NCBI GenBank assembly: GCA_946498245.1
Contig: CAMMNN010000008.1
Span: 35,334 to 99,333, forward strand
Source of the DNA: an uncultured Clostridium sp.
GTDB taxonomy: Bacteria > Bacillota > Clostridia > Lachnospirales > Lachnospiraceae
Direction: 5' to 3'
Length of the DNA stretch: 64,000 bases
The notes beneath the pieces are model-generated. The model made no database searches, was not told the origin of the DNA, and worked only from the letters and a program-made list of their open reading frames with translations. Made by a program: the position numbers and the translations under genes. This document shows, in pieces, positions 8,269 through 16,870 of this stretch (the stretch's first letter is position 1; each line of letters starts with the position of its first letter).

Positions 8269-9219
8269 TTATCCTATCTCCCTGATGCGGGAACACATGA
8301 CAAAATGGTCCTTCTCCGCTTCCGTCAGCACCTGCTCCTTTTTACAGTCTTCCCCAGCGTAGGGACAGCGGGCAAAAAACCGGCACCCTGGTTTCGGGTC
8401 TATGGGAGAGGTCACTTCTCCTTTTAAAATCACCCGCTTTTTGGGAACGTGAATATCCGGTACCGGAATTGCTGACAAAAGGGCTCTGGTATAGGGGTGG
8501 AGAGGCCGTTCAAAAAGCTGTTCTGTGGGACAGCATTCTACAACCTGGCCCAGATACATAACGCAGATATATTGGGACAGATACCGCACTACAGACATAT
8601 CGTGGGTAATAAATACATAGGTCAGCTTCATGGTTTCCTGGAGATCCTGCAGGAGATTTAAAATCTGGGCCTGAATGGATACGTCCAGGGCTGATACCGG
8701 CTCATCACAGATGACCAGTTCCGGGTTTAACGCCAAAGCTCTGGCAATTACTATTCTCTGCCGTCTCCCTCCGTCCAGCTCATGGGGATAAGAGTTTTCG
8801 ATCCGTTTATTAATGCCTACCATCCGCATAAGAGAAACCGTTTTTTCTTCCATTTCTTTTTTTGTAAATTTCCCACTGATGCGAAGGGGCTCCTGAATGG
8901 TCTCATAGGCGGTCATTCTGGGATTGAGAGAGGAAAAGGGATCCTGGAAAATAATCTGCATTTTTTCCCTGAGCTGCCTCAGCTTGTGTTTTCCTACCCG
9001 GGTTATGTCTTCCCCATTAAAAACAATCTTTCCCTCTGTGCTTTCCGTCAGATGGATCATAGTTCTTCCTAAAGTGGACTTTCCGCAGCCGGATTCCCCT
9101 ACGATCCCCACCGTCTTTCCCCGTTCAATGGACAGGCTCACTCCGTCTACTGCATGGCACATCCCGCTGGGCGTCTTAAAGTATTTTTTTAAATCCTCAA
9201 CCTGGATAATGGGTTCCAT
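8269..9219 (-). CDS. OppF-like ABC transporter ATP-binding protein
   Basis: A 316-residue ATPase. Walker A is GESGCGKS, Walker B LVICDEP, and the C-terminal oligopeptide-transporter extension contains CRFFARCPYA. The start at 9219 is supported by AAAGGAGGG; the longer frame has no site. It lies 2 nt after OppD. The signature motif reads ELDGGRRQR, where the conserved Ser of LSGGQ is Asp. This substitution can mark a non-canonical ATP site in asymmetric ABC dimers, and OppD keeps a normal SGG, so one composite site may be degenerate. It works with OppB, OppC and OppD to drive uptake through the family 5 binding protein. Confidence 0.92.
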   Translation of the reverse strand: MEPIIQVEDLKKYFKTPSGMCHAVDGVSLSIERGKTVGIVGESGCGKSTLGRTMIHLTESTEGKIVFNGEDITRVGKHKLRQLREKMQIIFQDPFSSLNPRMTAYETIQEPLRISGKFTKKEMEEKTVSLMRMVGINKRIENSYPHELDGGRRQRIVIARALALNPELVICDEPVSALDVSIQAQILNLLQDLQETMKLTYVFITHDMSVVRYLSQYICVMYLGQVVECCPTEQLFERPLHPYTRALLSAIPVPDIHVPKKRVILKGEVTSPIDPKPGCRFFARCPYAGEDCKKEQVLTEAEKDHFVMCSRIREIG

Positions 9220-9221
9220 GG

Positions 9222-10208
9222 TCACCTTCCCTCCTTTCGCGCCGCGCTGCATCTGGTAAAGTGCCCCTTTTCTATTTCGTAAAGTCCCGGATTCTTACCG
9301 GAACATTCCGCAGTGGCATAGGGACACCGGGGATGAAATTTACAGCCTTCCGGGAGATTTACCGGATCCGGCGTCTGGCCCTCAATGGGTTTTAGCCGTT
9401 TGGCTTTTACGTTGACGCTGGGCAAAGCTTCAAACAAACCTTTGGTATAGGGGTGAACCGGATTGTCAAAAATATGTTCCCGGCTGCCCGTCTCTACAAT
9501 CTCTCCGGCATATACAATTGCCACTCTGTCGCACATTTCCGCCACAACGCCCAGATCATGGGTAATCAGGATCATGGAAGTATTGAGTTTTTCCTTTAAC
9601 TCTGTCATCATTTCCAAAACCTGGGCCTGAATGGTTACGTCCAGGGCTGTGGTGGGCTCGTCAGCGATGAGCAGCTCGGGATTGCAGGCAATGGCCAGAG
9701 CGATTACCACCCTCTGCTTCATGCCGCCGGAAAACTGATGAGGGTATTCACTGTAGCGCCCGCCGGGGATTCCTACTAATTCCAGCATTTTTACAGCCTG
9801 CTCCTTTGCCTGGGCCGATGTTACCGGTTCGTGGATCTTGATAGCTTCGGCAATCTGTTTTCCCACAGGAAACATGGGATTTAGGGCCGTCATAGGATCC
9901 TGGAAAATCATAGAGATTTTTTTGCCCCGGATCCGCCTTACTTCTTTCTCTGACAGTTCCAGCAATTCCTCGCCTTTATACCGGATTTTTCCTTCTTTGA
10001 TTTTGGCCTGGGGCTCCGGAAGGATTCTTAAAATGGCCTTCGCCACTGTCGTCTTTCCCGCTCCGGTTTCTCCTACCAGCCCCAGGGTTTCCCCTTCCTT
10101 CAGCTCAAAGGATATGCCATTGACGGCTCTCACCAAATCGCCTCCTGAGGAGTAGGAAACCTCCAGATTTTCAATCTCTAAAAGAGTATTTTTCTTTTCT
10201 CTTTCCAT
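9222..10208 (-). CDS. OppD-like ABC transporter ATP-binding protein
   Basis: A 328-residue ATPase of the oligopeptide/nickel class. Walker A is GETGAGKT, the signature FSGGMKQR, Walker B LLIADEP and the switch His lies in LITHDLG. A C-terminal oligo_HPY-type zone carries CKFHPRCPYA, with cysteines typical of OppD/DppD. The ATG has GAGG upstream and lies 11 bp after OppC. The conserved motifs are all intact, in contrast to OppF, so this subunit probably supplies the canonical signature motif. Confidence 0.93.
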   Translation of the reverse strand: MEREKKNTLLEIENLEVSYSSGGDLVRAVNGISFELKEGETLGLVGETGAGKTTVAKAILRILPEPQAKIKEGKIRYKGEELLELSEKEVRRIRGKKISMIFQDPMTALNPMFPVGKQIAEAIKIHEPVTSAQAKEQAVKMLELVGIPGGRYSEYPHQFSGGMKQRVVIALAIACNPELLIADEPTTALDVTIQAQVLEMMTELKEKLNTSMILITHDLGVVAEMCDRVAIVYAGEIVETGSREHIFDNPVHPYTKGLFEALPSVNVKAKRLKPIEGQTPDPVNLPEGCKFHPRCPYATAECSGKNPGLYEIEKGHFTRCSAARKEGR

Positions 10209-10219
10209 AATCTTCTACC

Positions 10220-11119
10220 TCACTGTTTTAACCTGGGATCCAACGCATCTCTCAGGCCGTCACCCAGCATATTGATGGAAAGTACCGTAAGCATAATGAT
10301 AATTGCAGGTGAAATACAGATATGGGGGTAGTAACGCAGCACATTTCTTCCAGCAGAAACCATAGCGCCCCATTCCGCTGCCGGAGGCTGAACTCCCAGG
10401 CCCACAAAGCTAAGACTGGCGGACATGAGGATATTGCTGGCAACTCCCATAGTAGCCGTAACGAAAATAGGAGCCAGAGCGTTCATTAACACGTGCCTGA
10501 AAATAATCCTGGGTTCTCTGGCGTTAATCGATACCGCAGCTTCTATGTAGTCCTGATTGCGGACTCCCATGCAGGAGGCTCTGGCCATACGTGCGCTTCC
10601 CGGAATGCCGGAAATTGTCAGGGCAATAATGCAGTTAATGTATCCCGTTCCCAGGGTAGCGGAAATGGCAATGGCTAACAGCATACTGGGAACAGCCTGA
10701 AATACGTCCAGAATCCTCATTACAATATTGTCGTAGGCGCCTCCGTAGTAACCGGCCATAGCCCCCAGCGCCGTTCCAATAAGGGTACTGAAAAGAGTCG
10801 ACGTAATGCCGATAGTCAGGGAATTTCTGCCTCCGTGAAGAAGCCGGCTGAGAATATCACGCCCCAGACTGTCGGTTCCAAGCAAATGCTCCGGGCTGGG
10901 GCCGGAATTGACGTTGTAAAGCTCCTGATAGGTATAATCGTAAGGTGCAATCCACGGGGCCAAAACAGAGGCCAGTATGATAATCAGTAAAATGATTCCG
11001 CCCAGAACCGCCAGTTTATTTTTCAGCAGCCGTTTCATGGTAACCAGAACCATGCTCTCCTTTTTTCTGCCTTCTTCCTCCTCCGTGTACAGATACGAGT
11101 ACGCGCCGTTTTGCTCCAT
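10220..11119 (-). CDS. OppC-like ABC transporter permease
   Basis: A 299-residue inner-membrane permease with about six membrane segments: an N-terminal helix LAVLGGIILLIIILASVLAP and a binding_protein_dependent transport core. The EAA loop interacts with the ATPases (SISINAREPRIIFRHVLMN-type region around EAAVSINAR). The start at 11119 was chosen because AAGGAG lies 7 nt upstream, and it leaves a 19-bp gap to OppB; the longer frame would overlap OppB. HLLGTDSLGRDILSRLLHGG is the typical OppC/DppC loop. Confidence 0.92.
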   Translation of the reverse strand: MEQNGAYSYLYTEEEEGRKKESMVLVTMKRLLKNKLAVLGGIILLIIILASVLAPWIAPYDYTYQELYNVNSGPSPEHLLGTDSLGRDILSRLLHGGRNSLTIGITSTLFSTLIGTALGAMAGYYGGAYDNIVMRILDVFQAVPSMLLAIAISATLGTGYINCIIALTISGIPGSARMARASCMGVRNQDYIEAAVSINAREPRIIFRHVLMNALAPIFVTATMGVASNILMSASLSFVGLGVQPPAAEWGAMVSAGRNVLRYYPHICISPAIIIMLTVLSINMLGDGLRDALDPRLKQ

Positions 11120-11138
11120 TGCTTTCACTCCTTCCCTT

Positions 11139-12083
11139 CTATTTCTTTCGGTTTTTCCGGTACCGGGCGCCGATTCTGGGGTCAATCATGGCATACAGAA
11201 TATCCACTACCAGCAGAATGATTCCAAATACCAATGCAATAAAAAGTATGCCTCCCTGTACGGCCGGATAGTCCCGGCTGTTAATAGCTGTCATAATATA
11301 CGTCCCAATACCGGGAACGGAAAAAATCGTTTCCGCCACTACGACGCCCCCTATGGTAATTCCCAGCATCTGTCCCGCCTGAGTGGTAATGGGAATCAAC
11401 GCGTTTCTCAGAGCGTGGACAAAGGTAATTTTAAAGGGGGACACCCCTTTGGCCTTTGCCGTTACAATGTAGTCCTGCCGGACTACTTCCAGCATACTGG
11501 ACCTGGTCAGACGCGCCATGGTTCCCGCATGAGACACTCCAAAGGCCAGTACCGGCAGGATCATGTATTCCCAACCGCCCCAGCCGCCGGAGGGCAGCCA
11601 GTGAAGTTTTAAAGCGAATATCAGAGAAAGCAGAAGTCCCAATAAAAACCCCGGCATAGATGCGCCGATAAGGGCCAACAGCATAGCGGAATTGTCGATC
11701 CACGTGTTCTGCTTTACTGCGGCTACAATCCCCATTATCGTGCCGAAGATAATGGAAAACGCTACCGAAAACAACGCCAGTTCAAAGCTGACTTTAAAGC
11801 GCTCAATTACTTCCGAGGAAACGCTTGCTCCTGTTCTGTATGAGTAACCAAGGTTTCCTTCCAGAATCAACTGTTTAAAATAATTTCCCAAACGGACGAA
11901 ATACCCGTCGTCCAACCCCATTTTTTCTCTTATTTGCTGTATCTCCTCCACTGTGGCGTCAGCCCCTGCCAGAGCGGAAGCCGCGTCTCCTTTTGCAAAA
12001 TACATTAATGTGAATATCAGGACAATGACTCCCGCTAAAACCGGAATCATCATCAGAACCCTTTTTCCTATGTATTTCAGCAT
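11139..12083 (-). CDS. OppB-like ABC transporter permease
   Basis: A 314-residue permease, the first gene of the transporter block. It begins MLKYIGKRVLMMIPVLAGV, the usual OppB/DppB first helix, has a large external loop and ends with the cytoplasmic EAA-type loop in HALRNALIPITTQAG. AAAAGGGG precedes the ATG. The 136-bp gap upstream, after the amidohydrolase gene, is AT-rich and may hold a secondary promoter, but no convincing -35/-10 pair stands out. It forms the membrane channel with OppC. Confidence 0.92.
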   Translation of the reverse strand: MLKYIGKRVLMMIPVLAGVIVLIFTLMYFAKGDAASALAGADATVEEIQQIREKMGLDDGYFVRLGNYFKQLILEGNLGYSYRTGASVSSEVIERFKVSFELALFSVAFSIIFGTIMGIVAAVKQNTWIDNSAMLLALIGASMPGFLLGLLLSLIFALKLHWLPSGGWGGWEYMILPVLAFGVSHAGTMARLTRSSMLEVVRQDYIVTAKAKGVSPFKITFVHALRNALIPITTQAGQMLGITIGGVVVAETIFSVPGIGTYIMTAINSRDYPAVQGGILFIALVFGIILLVVDILYAMIDPRIGARYRKNRKK

Positions 12084-12219
12084 TCTTTTTACACCCCTTT
12101 TCTCATTGCAGTCTCACTGTTTTTGCCCTCCGGATATGTTATATTTTAACAAAATGCGGTTTCCATATCCAATTGATGTTGTTTATTTCTCCTACAAAAA
12201 ATTTCGATAGGTTTCTTTC

Positions 12220-13392
12220 TCACGCGCCGTTTTCTTTGCTCCAAAGCAGATCCAGGGCCGTCTGGACAAAGGCTGCAGCCCCCAGGGGAATAACGGATTC
12301 ATCAATTGCCATAGCAGGCGTGTGGACAGGGCTCGTTCCTCCCGCTCCCACTTTTATACAGGTGCTGGGGGCCAATACGCAGAAATTCCCAAAATCATCT
12401 CCTCCCATTCCGCCTCCTGTAATGTAAATATCCTTCTCCGGATTATCCACTACCTTTCGGGCGGCTCCTATGGCGATTTCCGTTACCTTCCTGTCAGTAA
12501 TGACAGGCCGGGTTCCTATTATGTATTCCAGCTCCGCCTGAGCCCCATGGCTTTTGGCAATCCCCTCGATTAAAGACCGCATTTTCTCTTCCATTGGTTT
12601 CTGCAGCTCCACGTCCATGTACCGGACTGTCCCTTCCAGATACGCTTCTCCGGCCATAACATTCCAACGGCTTCCGGCCTTAACCACGCCTACGGTTACT
12701 ACAGCGGCTTTCATAGGATCTACAAAACGGGAAACTACTGTCTGAAGAGCCGTTATAATCTCCGCCGCCACATAAATAGAGTCTACGCCAAACTGCGGCA
12801 TAGCCCCGTGGCTTCCTTTGGATTTTATATGGACACAGAAGCGGTCAGAAGCGGCAAGCTGAGGGCCAGGGCAAAATCCAAGCATTCCCGGCCTTACCAT
12901 AGGATTTACGTGGATTCCCACGAAATGGTCCACACCCTGGGCCGCCCCTTGCTCAATAAGGGCAGCCGCTCCTTCTCCGCTTTCTTCTCCCGGCTGGAAT
13001 AAAAAACGCACGGTACCGGAAAACTCATTCCGAAGCTTATTTAAGATTTTTACTGCCCCTAAAAGCATGGCGGTATGGGAATCGTGGCCGCAGGCGTGCA
13101 TAACGCCCGGATTCACCGACGCAAAGGGAAGGCCCGTATCTTCTGTAATGGTCAAAGCGTCCATATCCGCCCTAAGAGCCACAGTCTTTCCGTCCCCCTT
13201 TCCATGGATTTCCGCCATAACGCCCGTAGGTTCAAACCGTCGGCAGGAAATTCCCATTTTCTCTAATGCCTGAACTATTTTTTCCGTTGTCCGAAACTCC
13301 TGCATACTGACCTCCGGATGCATATGGAGATCTCTCCGGAAAGCAATCAGCTCTTCCCTAATGTCTTCCGCCATCTGTCTTACCACAGCCAT
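12220..13392 (-). CDS. M20-family amidohydrolase (hippurate hydrolase / N-acyl amino acid deacylase type)
   Basis: A 390-residue metallo-amidohydrolase. The family motifs ALRADMDALTI and HACGHDSHTAMLLGA supply metal ligands and the catalytic acid region, and QPGEESGEGAAALI is the third metal-binding segment. The C-terminal GGGMGGDDFGNF carries a late ligand region. The length matches the M20D group that cleaves N-acyl or hippurate-like amides. AAGGAG precedes the ATG, and it starts 15 bp after the PrpD-family gene. It probably releases an amino acid or acyl group from the compound imported by the Opp system. The exact substrate is unknown. Confidence 0.92.
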   Translation of the reverse strand: MAVVRQMAEDIREELIAFRRDLHMHPEVSMQEFRTTEKIVQALEKMGISCRRFEPTGVMAEIHGKGDGKTVALRADMDALTITEDTGLPFASVNPGVMHACGHDSHTAMLLGAVKILNKLRNEFSGTVRFLFQPGEESGEGAAALIEQGAAQGVDHFVGIHVNPMVRPGMLGFCPGPQLAASDRFCVHIKSKGSHGAMPQFGVDSIYVAAEIITALQTVVSRFVDPMKAAVVTVGVVKAGSRWNVMAGEAYLEGTVRYMDVELQKPMEEKMRSLIEGIAKSHGAQAELEYIIGTRPVITDRKVTEIAIGAARKVVDNPEKDIYITGGGMGGDDFGNFCVLAPSTCIKVGAGGTSPVHTPAMAIDESVIPLGAAAFVQTALDLLWSKENGA

Positions 13393-13407
13393 TGCAAAGC
13401 TCCTTTC

Positions 13408-14835
13408 CTACTTTTCATGCGCCGTCAGAAGGCGGCTGATTTCTCCGATATTTTTACAGTCTTCCAAATGCTCCAGGGCCAGTACCGCTTCCTCCAGGCG
13501 TTCTTTCCCAAGGGCAGGAGCCGCCTGGATCCGGAACCGGTTTGCAAACTCTTTATCGCTCATCATATTTCTGGGGTGGCCGGGATGGCAGTCCATGGTC
13601 TCTGAATAAACCGCTCCGTCATTCATGCGGATGGTCAGGGTCTTCTTCGGGAATTTTCCTTCCTGGAAATCTTTAAAACACTCCCCTAAGATGTCCGGCT
13701 TTCCTTCTCCGCCGCGAACCTTAGAGGCCAGATTCAGGAGTCTTTTGTCTGTCAGTTTTTCTTTCCGGAACCAGTTGGCTCCGGGCACAGGATCCAAGAA
13801 ATAGGAGGCCAGCATAAAGGGAGCGCTGAACTGGGCCTGGGTGAGAGAACTGAAACCCTTTTCGGAAAAATACATACGGCCAGCCGTGGGCGGATCCAGT
13901 ATTATTTCACTGATATTTTCCGGCTCTATATCGTATTTCTCCCTAAGGACGGCTGCCAGCTCAATGGGGGTCTGAAGCCACATATTGGCCGGCCAGTGCT
14001 TTAAAAGTACCTCCATAATGAGCCAGCGTTTTCCTAAATCTTTGGCGTACCATTCCGGCTTCGGCTCCGGTGTCATGTGGTAGTCAAAGGAATAGGTATC
14101 GTCAAAGCAGTCCTGGTAATTGTCCACTCCTTCTTTGGCGATCATTGCACACAGAATCCCGTCTTTTGACCGCAGCCCGTGTTCAAAATGGTAGGCGTCC
14201 GACATGGTAATATGGTGAAGATTGCTGGGAACCGGACAGCATAGTACGCCAAATCCAAATGCCTGGTTAATCTGATCCTCATCAAGTCCCAGCAGTTTCG
14301 CCGCAGGCGTTACCCCCGCAAAAATCTGCCAGGAGGTCAGTCCCCAGCCCTTCATAATGTCCCAGCCCCTGGGCGGCTGAACCGCCATAGCCACTCTCTG
14401 ATACACCTCGTATCCGGCCACCACTGCTTCCAGCAGCTCTTTTCCGCTCTTTTGGCAGGCTTCCGCTGCCGCCCATGCACAGGGAACGACACTGGCGGAA
14501 GGGTGCCCCGTCCAGGAACAGTCTTCCCAGTCCAGAGTGTCCGCCAATGTGCTGTTGCAAAACGCCGCGCTGGTCATGCTGACCTTGCTTCCATCCAGCC
14601 AGAGAGTCGCCTGGGGCTCACCTGTCCCGCAGCTTTTTCCGATTCTCACAGCCTTATCCGCCAGCGCCATGCCTTTACAGCCCAGGGATACCCCAATGGT
14701 CTGCATAACCATGTTTTTGGCCCGGTTAATCACCTCCGGCGGAATTTCCTCGTACTTTAAATTTTTGGTAAAGGCCGCCAGTTCCTGAGTATACTGGGTG
14801 TGAATACTGTCTGAATTAACTCTGAAGCCTTTCAT
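13408..14835 (-). CDS. MmgE/PrpD family protein
   Basis: A 475-residue protein of the MmgE/PrpD family, whose known members include 2-methylcitrate dehydratase, cis-aconitate decarboxylase and iminodisuccinate epimerase. It has the all-helical N-terminal domain (DTLDWEDCSWTGHPSASVV with the family's conserved H-P) and the smaller C-terminal domain. The start at 14835 gives an ATGA overlap with the NTF2-like gene and has GGGAGG upstream, so I prefer it to the longer frame. No citrate synthase or methylisocitrate lyase is near, so the methylcitrate cycle is unlikely. Dehydration or epimerisation of a hydroxy-acid is the family-level expectation. Confidence 0.88.
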   Translation of the reverse strand: MKGFRVNSDSIHTQYTQELAAFTKNLKYEEIPPEVINRAKNMVMQTIGVSLGCKGMALADKAVRIGKSCGTGEPQATLWLDGSKVSMTSAAFCNSTLADTLDWEDCSWTGHPSASVVPCAWAAAEACQKSGKELLEAVVAGYEVYQRVAMAVQPPRGWDIMKGWGLTSWQIFAGVTPAAKLLGLDEDQINQAFGFGVLCCPVPSNLHHITMSDAYHFEHGLRSKDGILCAMIAKEGVDNYQDCFDDTYSFDYHMTPEPKPEWYAKDLGKRWLIMEVLLKHWPANMWLQTPIELAAVLREKYDIEPENISEIILDPPTAGRMYFSEKGFSSLTQAQFSAPFMLASYFLDPVPGANWFRKEKLTDKRLLNLASKVRGGEGKPDILGECFKDFQEGKFPKKTLTIRMNDGAVYSETMDCHPGHPRNMMSDKEFANRFRIQAAPALGKERLEEAVLALEHLEDCKNIGEISRLLTAHEK

Positions 14836-15470
14836 CTGTCTTCCTCCCTTCCAACGCCTGCTTCCAGCCAAGCGCTGCTTTCCTTGTAAAGCGCCTCGAT
14901 GCTCTCCGGTCTGTCTTCTCCGGCCAGTTCTCCGTTGGGGCTGCCGCCGTAATGCACCTGTCTCAGCATCATATTGGCGTATGTCGGCCTGTATTTCTCC
15001 AACTCCTCCCGGTCAGCGGAAAATGTGCCGTCTGTAAAAGCCGATCTCATGGTATCCTTTTCATAAACAGCGTCCATAGAGCAGATTTTCCACACCCCCT
15101 GACGTTTTTCCACCCTGTAATGAAGCCGGGTATGGGTGGACAAATCCACAATATCGCCGTCCAGAGGGCAGCGGATCTGTATCATAACAATACACTCGGC
15201 AATGGCTCTGGCGCCATTTTTCCAGACCAAAGTGTTAAAAATCTTGTGCTTTGCCGGAGCCGGCCGTACCCTTGACTTTTCCGTAAACTCATCAGGGCCT
15301 CCTTTCATCCAGGAAACCGTAATAACCGCGTCATCATGGTAACAATTCCTCATTTCCTCCCAGTGCATATAGTCTCTGCAATACCGCTCAAACTCAATTA
15401 ATTCCCTGATATTTGCCTTGTCTTCTACATCTTGTATGGTGTTTTTTCCCATTGGATATTGATAAAACAT
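14832..15470 (-). CDS. NTF2-like / SnoaL-type protein
   Basis: A 212-residue protein with a cystatin-like NTF2 cone: an N-terminal helix pair DKANIRELIEFERYCRDYM, HDDAVITVSW, and later beta strands TRLHYRVEKRQGVWKICSMDAVYEKD. Members act as small dehydratases, isomerases or dioxygenase-like partners. It is the first gene of the operon, with AGGAGG before the ATG and a 4-nt overlap with the PrpD-family gene. The C-terminal 60 residues, rich in Glu and Arg, extend beyond a minimal SnoaL domain. A catalytic role in the same pathway is inferred from position only. Confidence 0.75.
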   Translation of the reverse strand: MFYQYPMGKNTIQDVEDKANIRELIEFERYCRDYMHWEEMRNCYHDDAVITVSWMKGGPDEFTEKSRVRPAPAKHKIFNTLVWKNGARAIAECIVMIQIRCPLDGDIVDLSTHTRLHYRVEKRQGVWKICSMDAVYEKDTMRSAFTDGTFSADREELEKYRPTYANMMLRQVHYGGSPNGELAGEDRPESIEALYKESSAWLEAGVGREEDR

Positions 15471-15573
15471 CTTTGTACCTCCTCTATTTTCCTGCCTGCT
15501 GGTCTTATTATGAAATTTCGCTGCCCCTTTTTTCTTTTCCTCCGTGATTTTTCACATTTTTTCTTAGAGTTTT

Positions 15574-15610
15574 TGTGCAACTTGTCTTTTTCAATTCATG
15601 ATTTTGCACA
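15574..15610. promoter_or_regulatory. Inverted repeat TGTGCAA...TTGCACA in divergent promoter region
   Basis: The 209-bp region between the NTF2-operon and the opine-dehydrogenase gene contains TGTGCAA (15574-15580) and its exact reverse complement TTGCACA (15604-15610). Their centres are about 30 bp, or three helical turns, apart. It is a candidate operator shared by both divergent transcription units. No promoter with strong hexamers was found beside it. Confidence 0.35.
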
Positions 15611-15679
15611 GAGGAATTATGGGATTGCTTATAGAATGAAAGAACAGAACCAGAATCCATCATTTAGGAGGTATCGCTT

Positions 15680-16747
15680 ATGAAGAGAATTGCAATCGTA
15701 GGCTGCGGCAGTACCGGACACGCTCTTGCCGCCATATTGAGCCAGCAGGGCCATACGGTCTATTTAACTGACGGCCCCCAGTACAGGGATATGTTAGAAG
15801 AGAGCCGCCGTGTGGGCGTCATACGCCTAAGAGGAACCGTATCAGGAGAAGGCCGTCCGGCCCTCATTACATCTAATGTGGAAGAAGCCATTTCCCAGGC
15901 CCAGCTTATTATCTGCTGTACCATATCCAACCGTGACGAAGAGGTCGCCCGCATGATTCTGCCTTATCTTACCTCACAGCCCGTCCTTATCAGTGCAGGC
16001 AACGGAGCCTCTCTCATTTACCACAGAATCTTCCAGGAAAGCGGAAAAGATATTTTAGTGGGAGAAACCGGCGGCAATTTCTTCCCCTGCCGCCTGTCGT
16101 CGGACAGGATCGCTACCATCGGCCTTCCTCTTTCTGCGAAAAAAATAGCGGCCTTCCCGCCGGAAAATACTCTCCGGCTTTTGGCCGCTTTTAAAGAAGT
16201 ATGGGATTTTATTCCTGCAAAAAGCATTTTATACACAGCCTTTGACGGCCCAAATCTCCTATGCCATATGGCCGGAACGCTGCTGAATCTTTCTTTAATC
16301 GAAAACAGCGGCGGATCCTTTCATCTTTTTCAGGACGGCATCAGTCCTGCAGTAATCCGGGTGTTGGAGGCATTGTGGGAAGAAAAATGCCGGGTATTCC
16401 GGTTTTTTGGTTTTGAACCGTCCCCCTCTCCCCGGAAAATGTTTGAAGGTATTTTGGATCCCACAGATCTCACTTACCAATGCTTTCGGGAAATGGGCGG
16501 CCCGGGAACGCTCTCCCATCGATACATTACTGAAGACGCCCCTCTCCTTACCTGCTTTTTTATCTCCGTCGCCAGGGCGGCAGGCATCAGCGTCCCTCTT
16601 TTTGAGGGCATGACGGCCCTCCTAAGCGCCGCTGTGGGAACAGACTTTTACGGACAGGGCCGGACTCTGGAAAATCTCGGTCTGGGGCATTTAAAAGGCC
16701 ATGAACTCCGGGAGTTTTTCTGTGGTTTAGAAGATTTTAAAGAATAG
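15680..16747 (+). CDS. NAD(P)-binding opine/octopine dehydrogenase family protein
   Basis: A 355-residue dehydrogenase. The N-terminal Rossmann motif is IVGCGSTGHALAA at residues 5-17. The C-terminal helical domain carries the octopine-dehydrogenase features: GPNLLCHMAGTLLN with a catalytic-type His, and the SHRYITEDAPLL segment. Family enzymes oxidise or form N-(carboxyalkyl) amino acids (opines). AGGAGG precedes the ATG. It is divergent from the catabolic operon, whose Opp-type transporter and M20 deacylase would suit an opine-like or N-substituted amino acid substrate; this link is inference. A bidirectional terminator follows it. Confidence 0.82.
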   Translation: MKRIAIVGCGSTGHALAAILSQQGHTVYLTDGPQYRDMLEESRRVGVIRLRGTVSGEGRPALITSNVEEAISQAQLIICCTISNRDEEVARMILPYLTSQPVLISAGNGASLIYHRIFQESGKDILVGETGGNFFPCRLSSDRIATIGLPLSAKKIAAFPPENTLRLLAAFKEVWDFIPAKSILYTAFDGPNLLCHMAGTLLNLSLIENSGGSFHLFQDGISPAVIRVLEALWEEKCRVFRFFGFEPSPSPRKMFEGILDPTDLTYQCFREMGGPGTLSHRYITEDAPLLTCFFISVARAAGISVPLFEGMTALLSAAVGTDFYGQGRTLENLGLGHLKGHELREFFCGLEDFKE

Positions 16748-16794
16748 CCAACTGTACCCTAATAGCAAGAAACAGGATAGTAAAAGACCATATT

Positions 16795-16832
16795 AAAAGG
16801 CGCTGAAACATAAATATGAATCAACGCCTTTT
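16795..16832. terminator. Bidirectional intrinsic terminator
   Basis: AAAAGGCG pairs with CGCCTTTT across a loop of about 22 nt, with T-rich tails on both strands. It separates the convergent opine-dehydrogenase and transglutaminase-like genes and can serve both. Confidence 0.75.
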
Positions 16833-16870
16833 CTTATTCTTGACACAGGGTAGCCTTTACCTCTTTTGCA

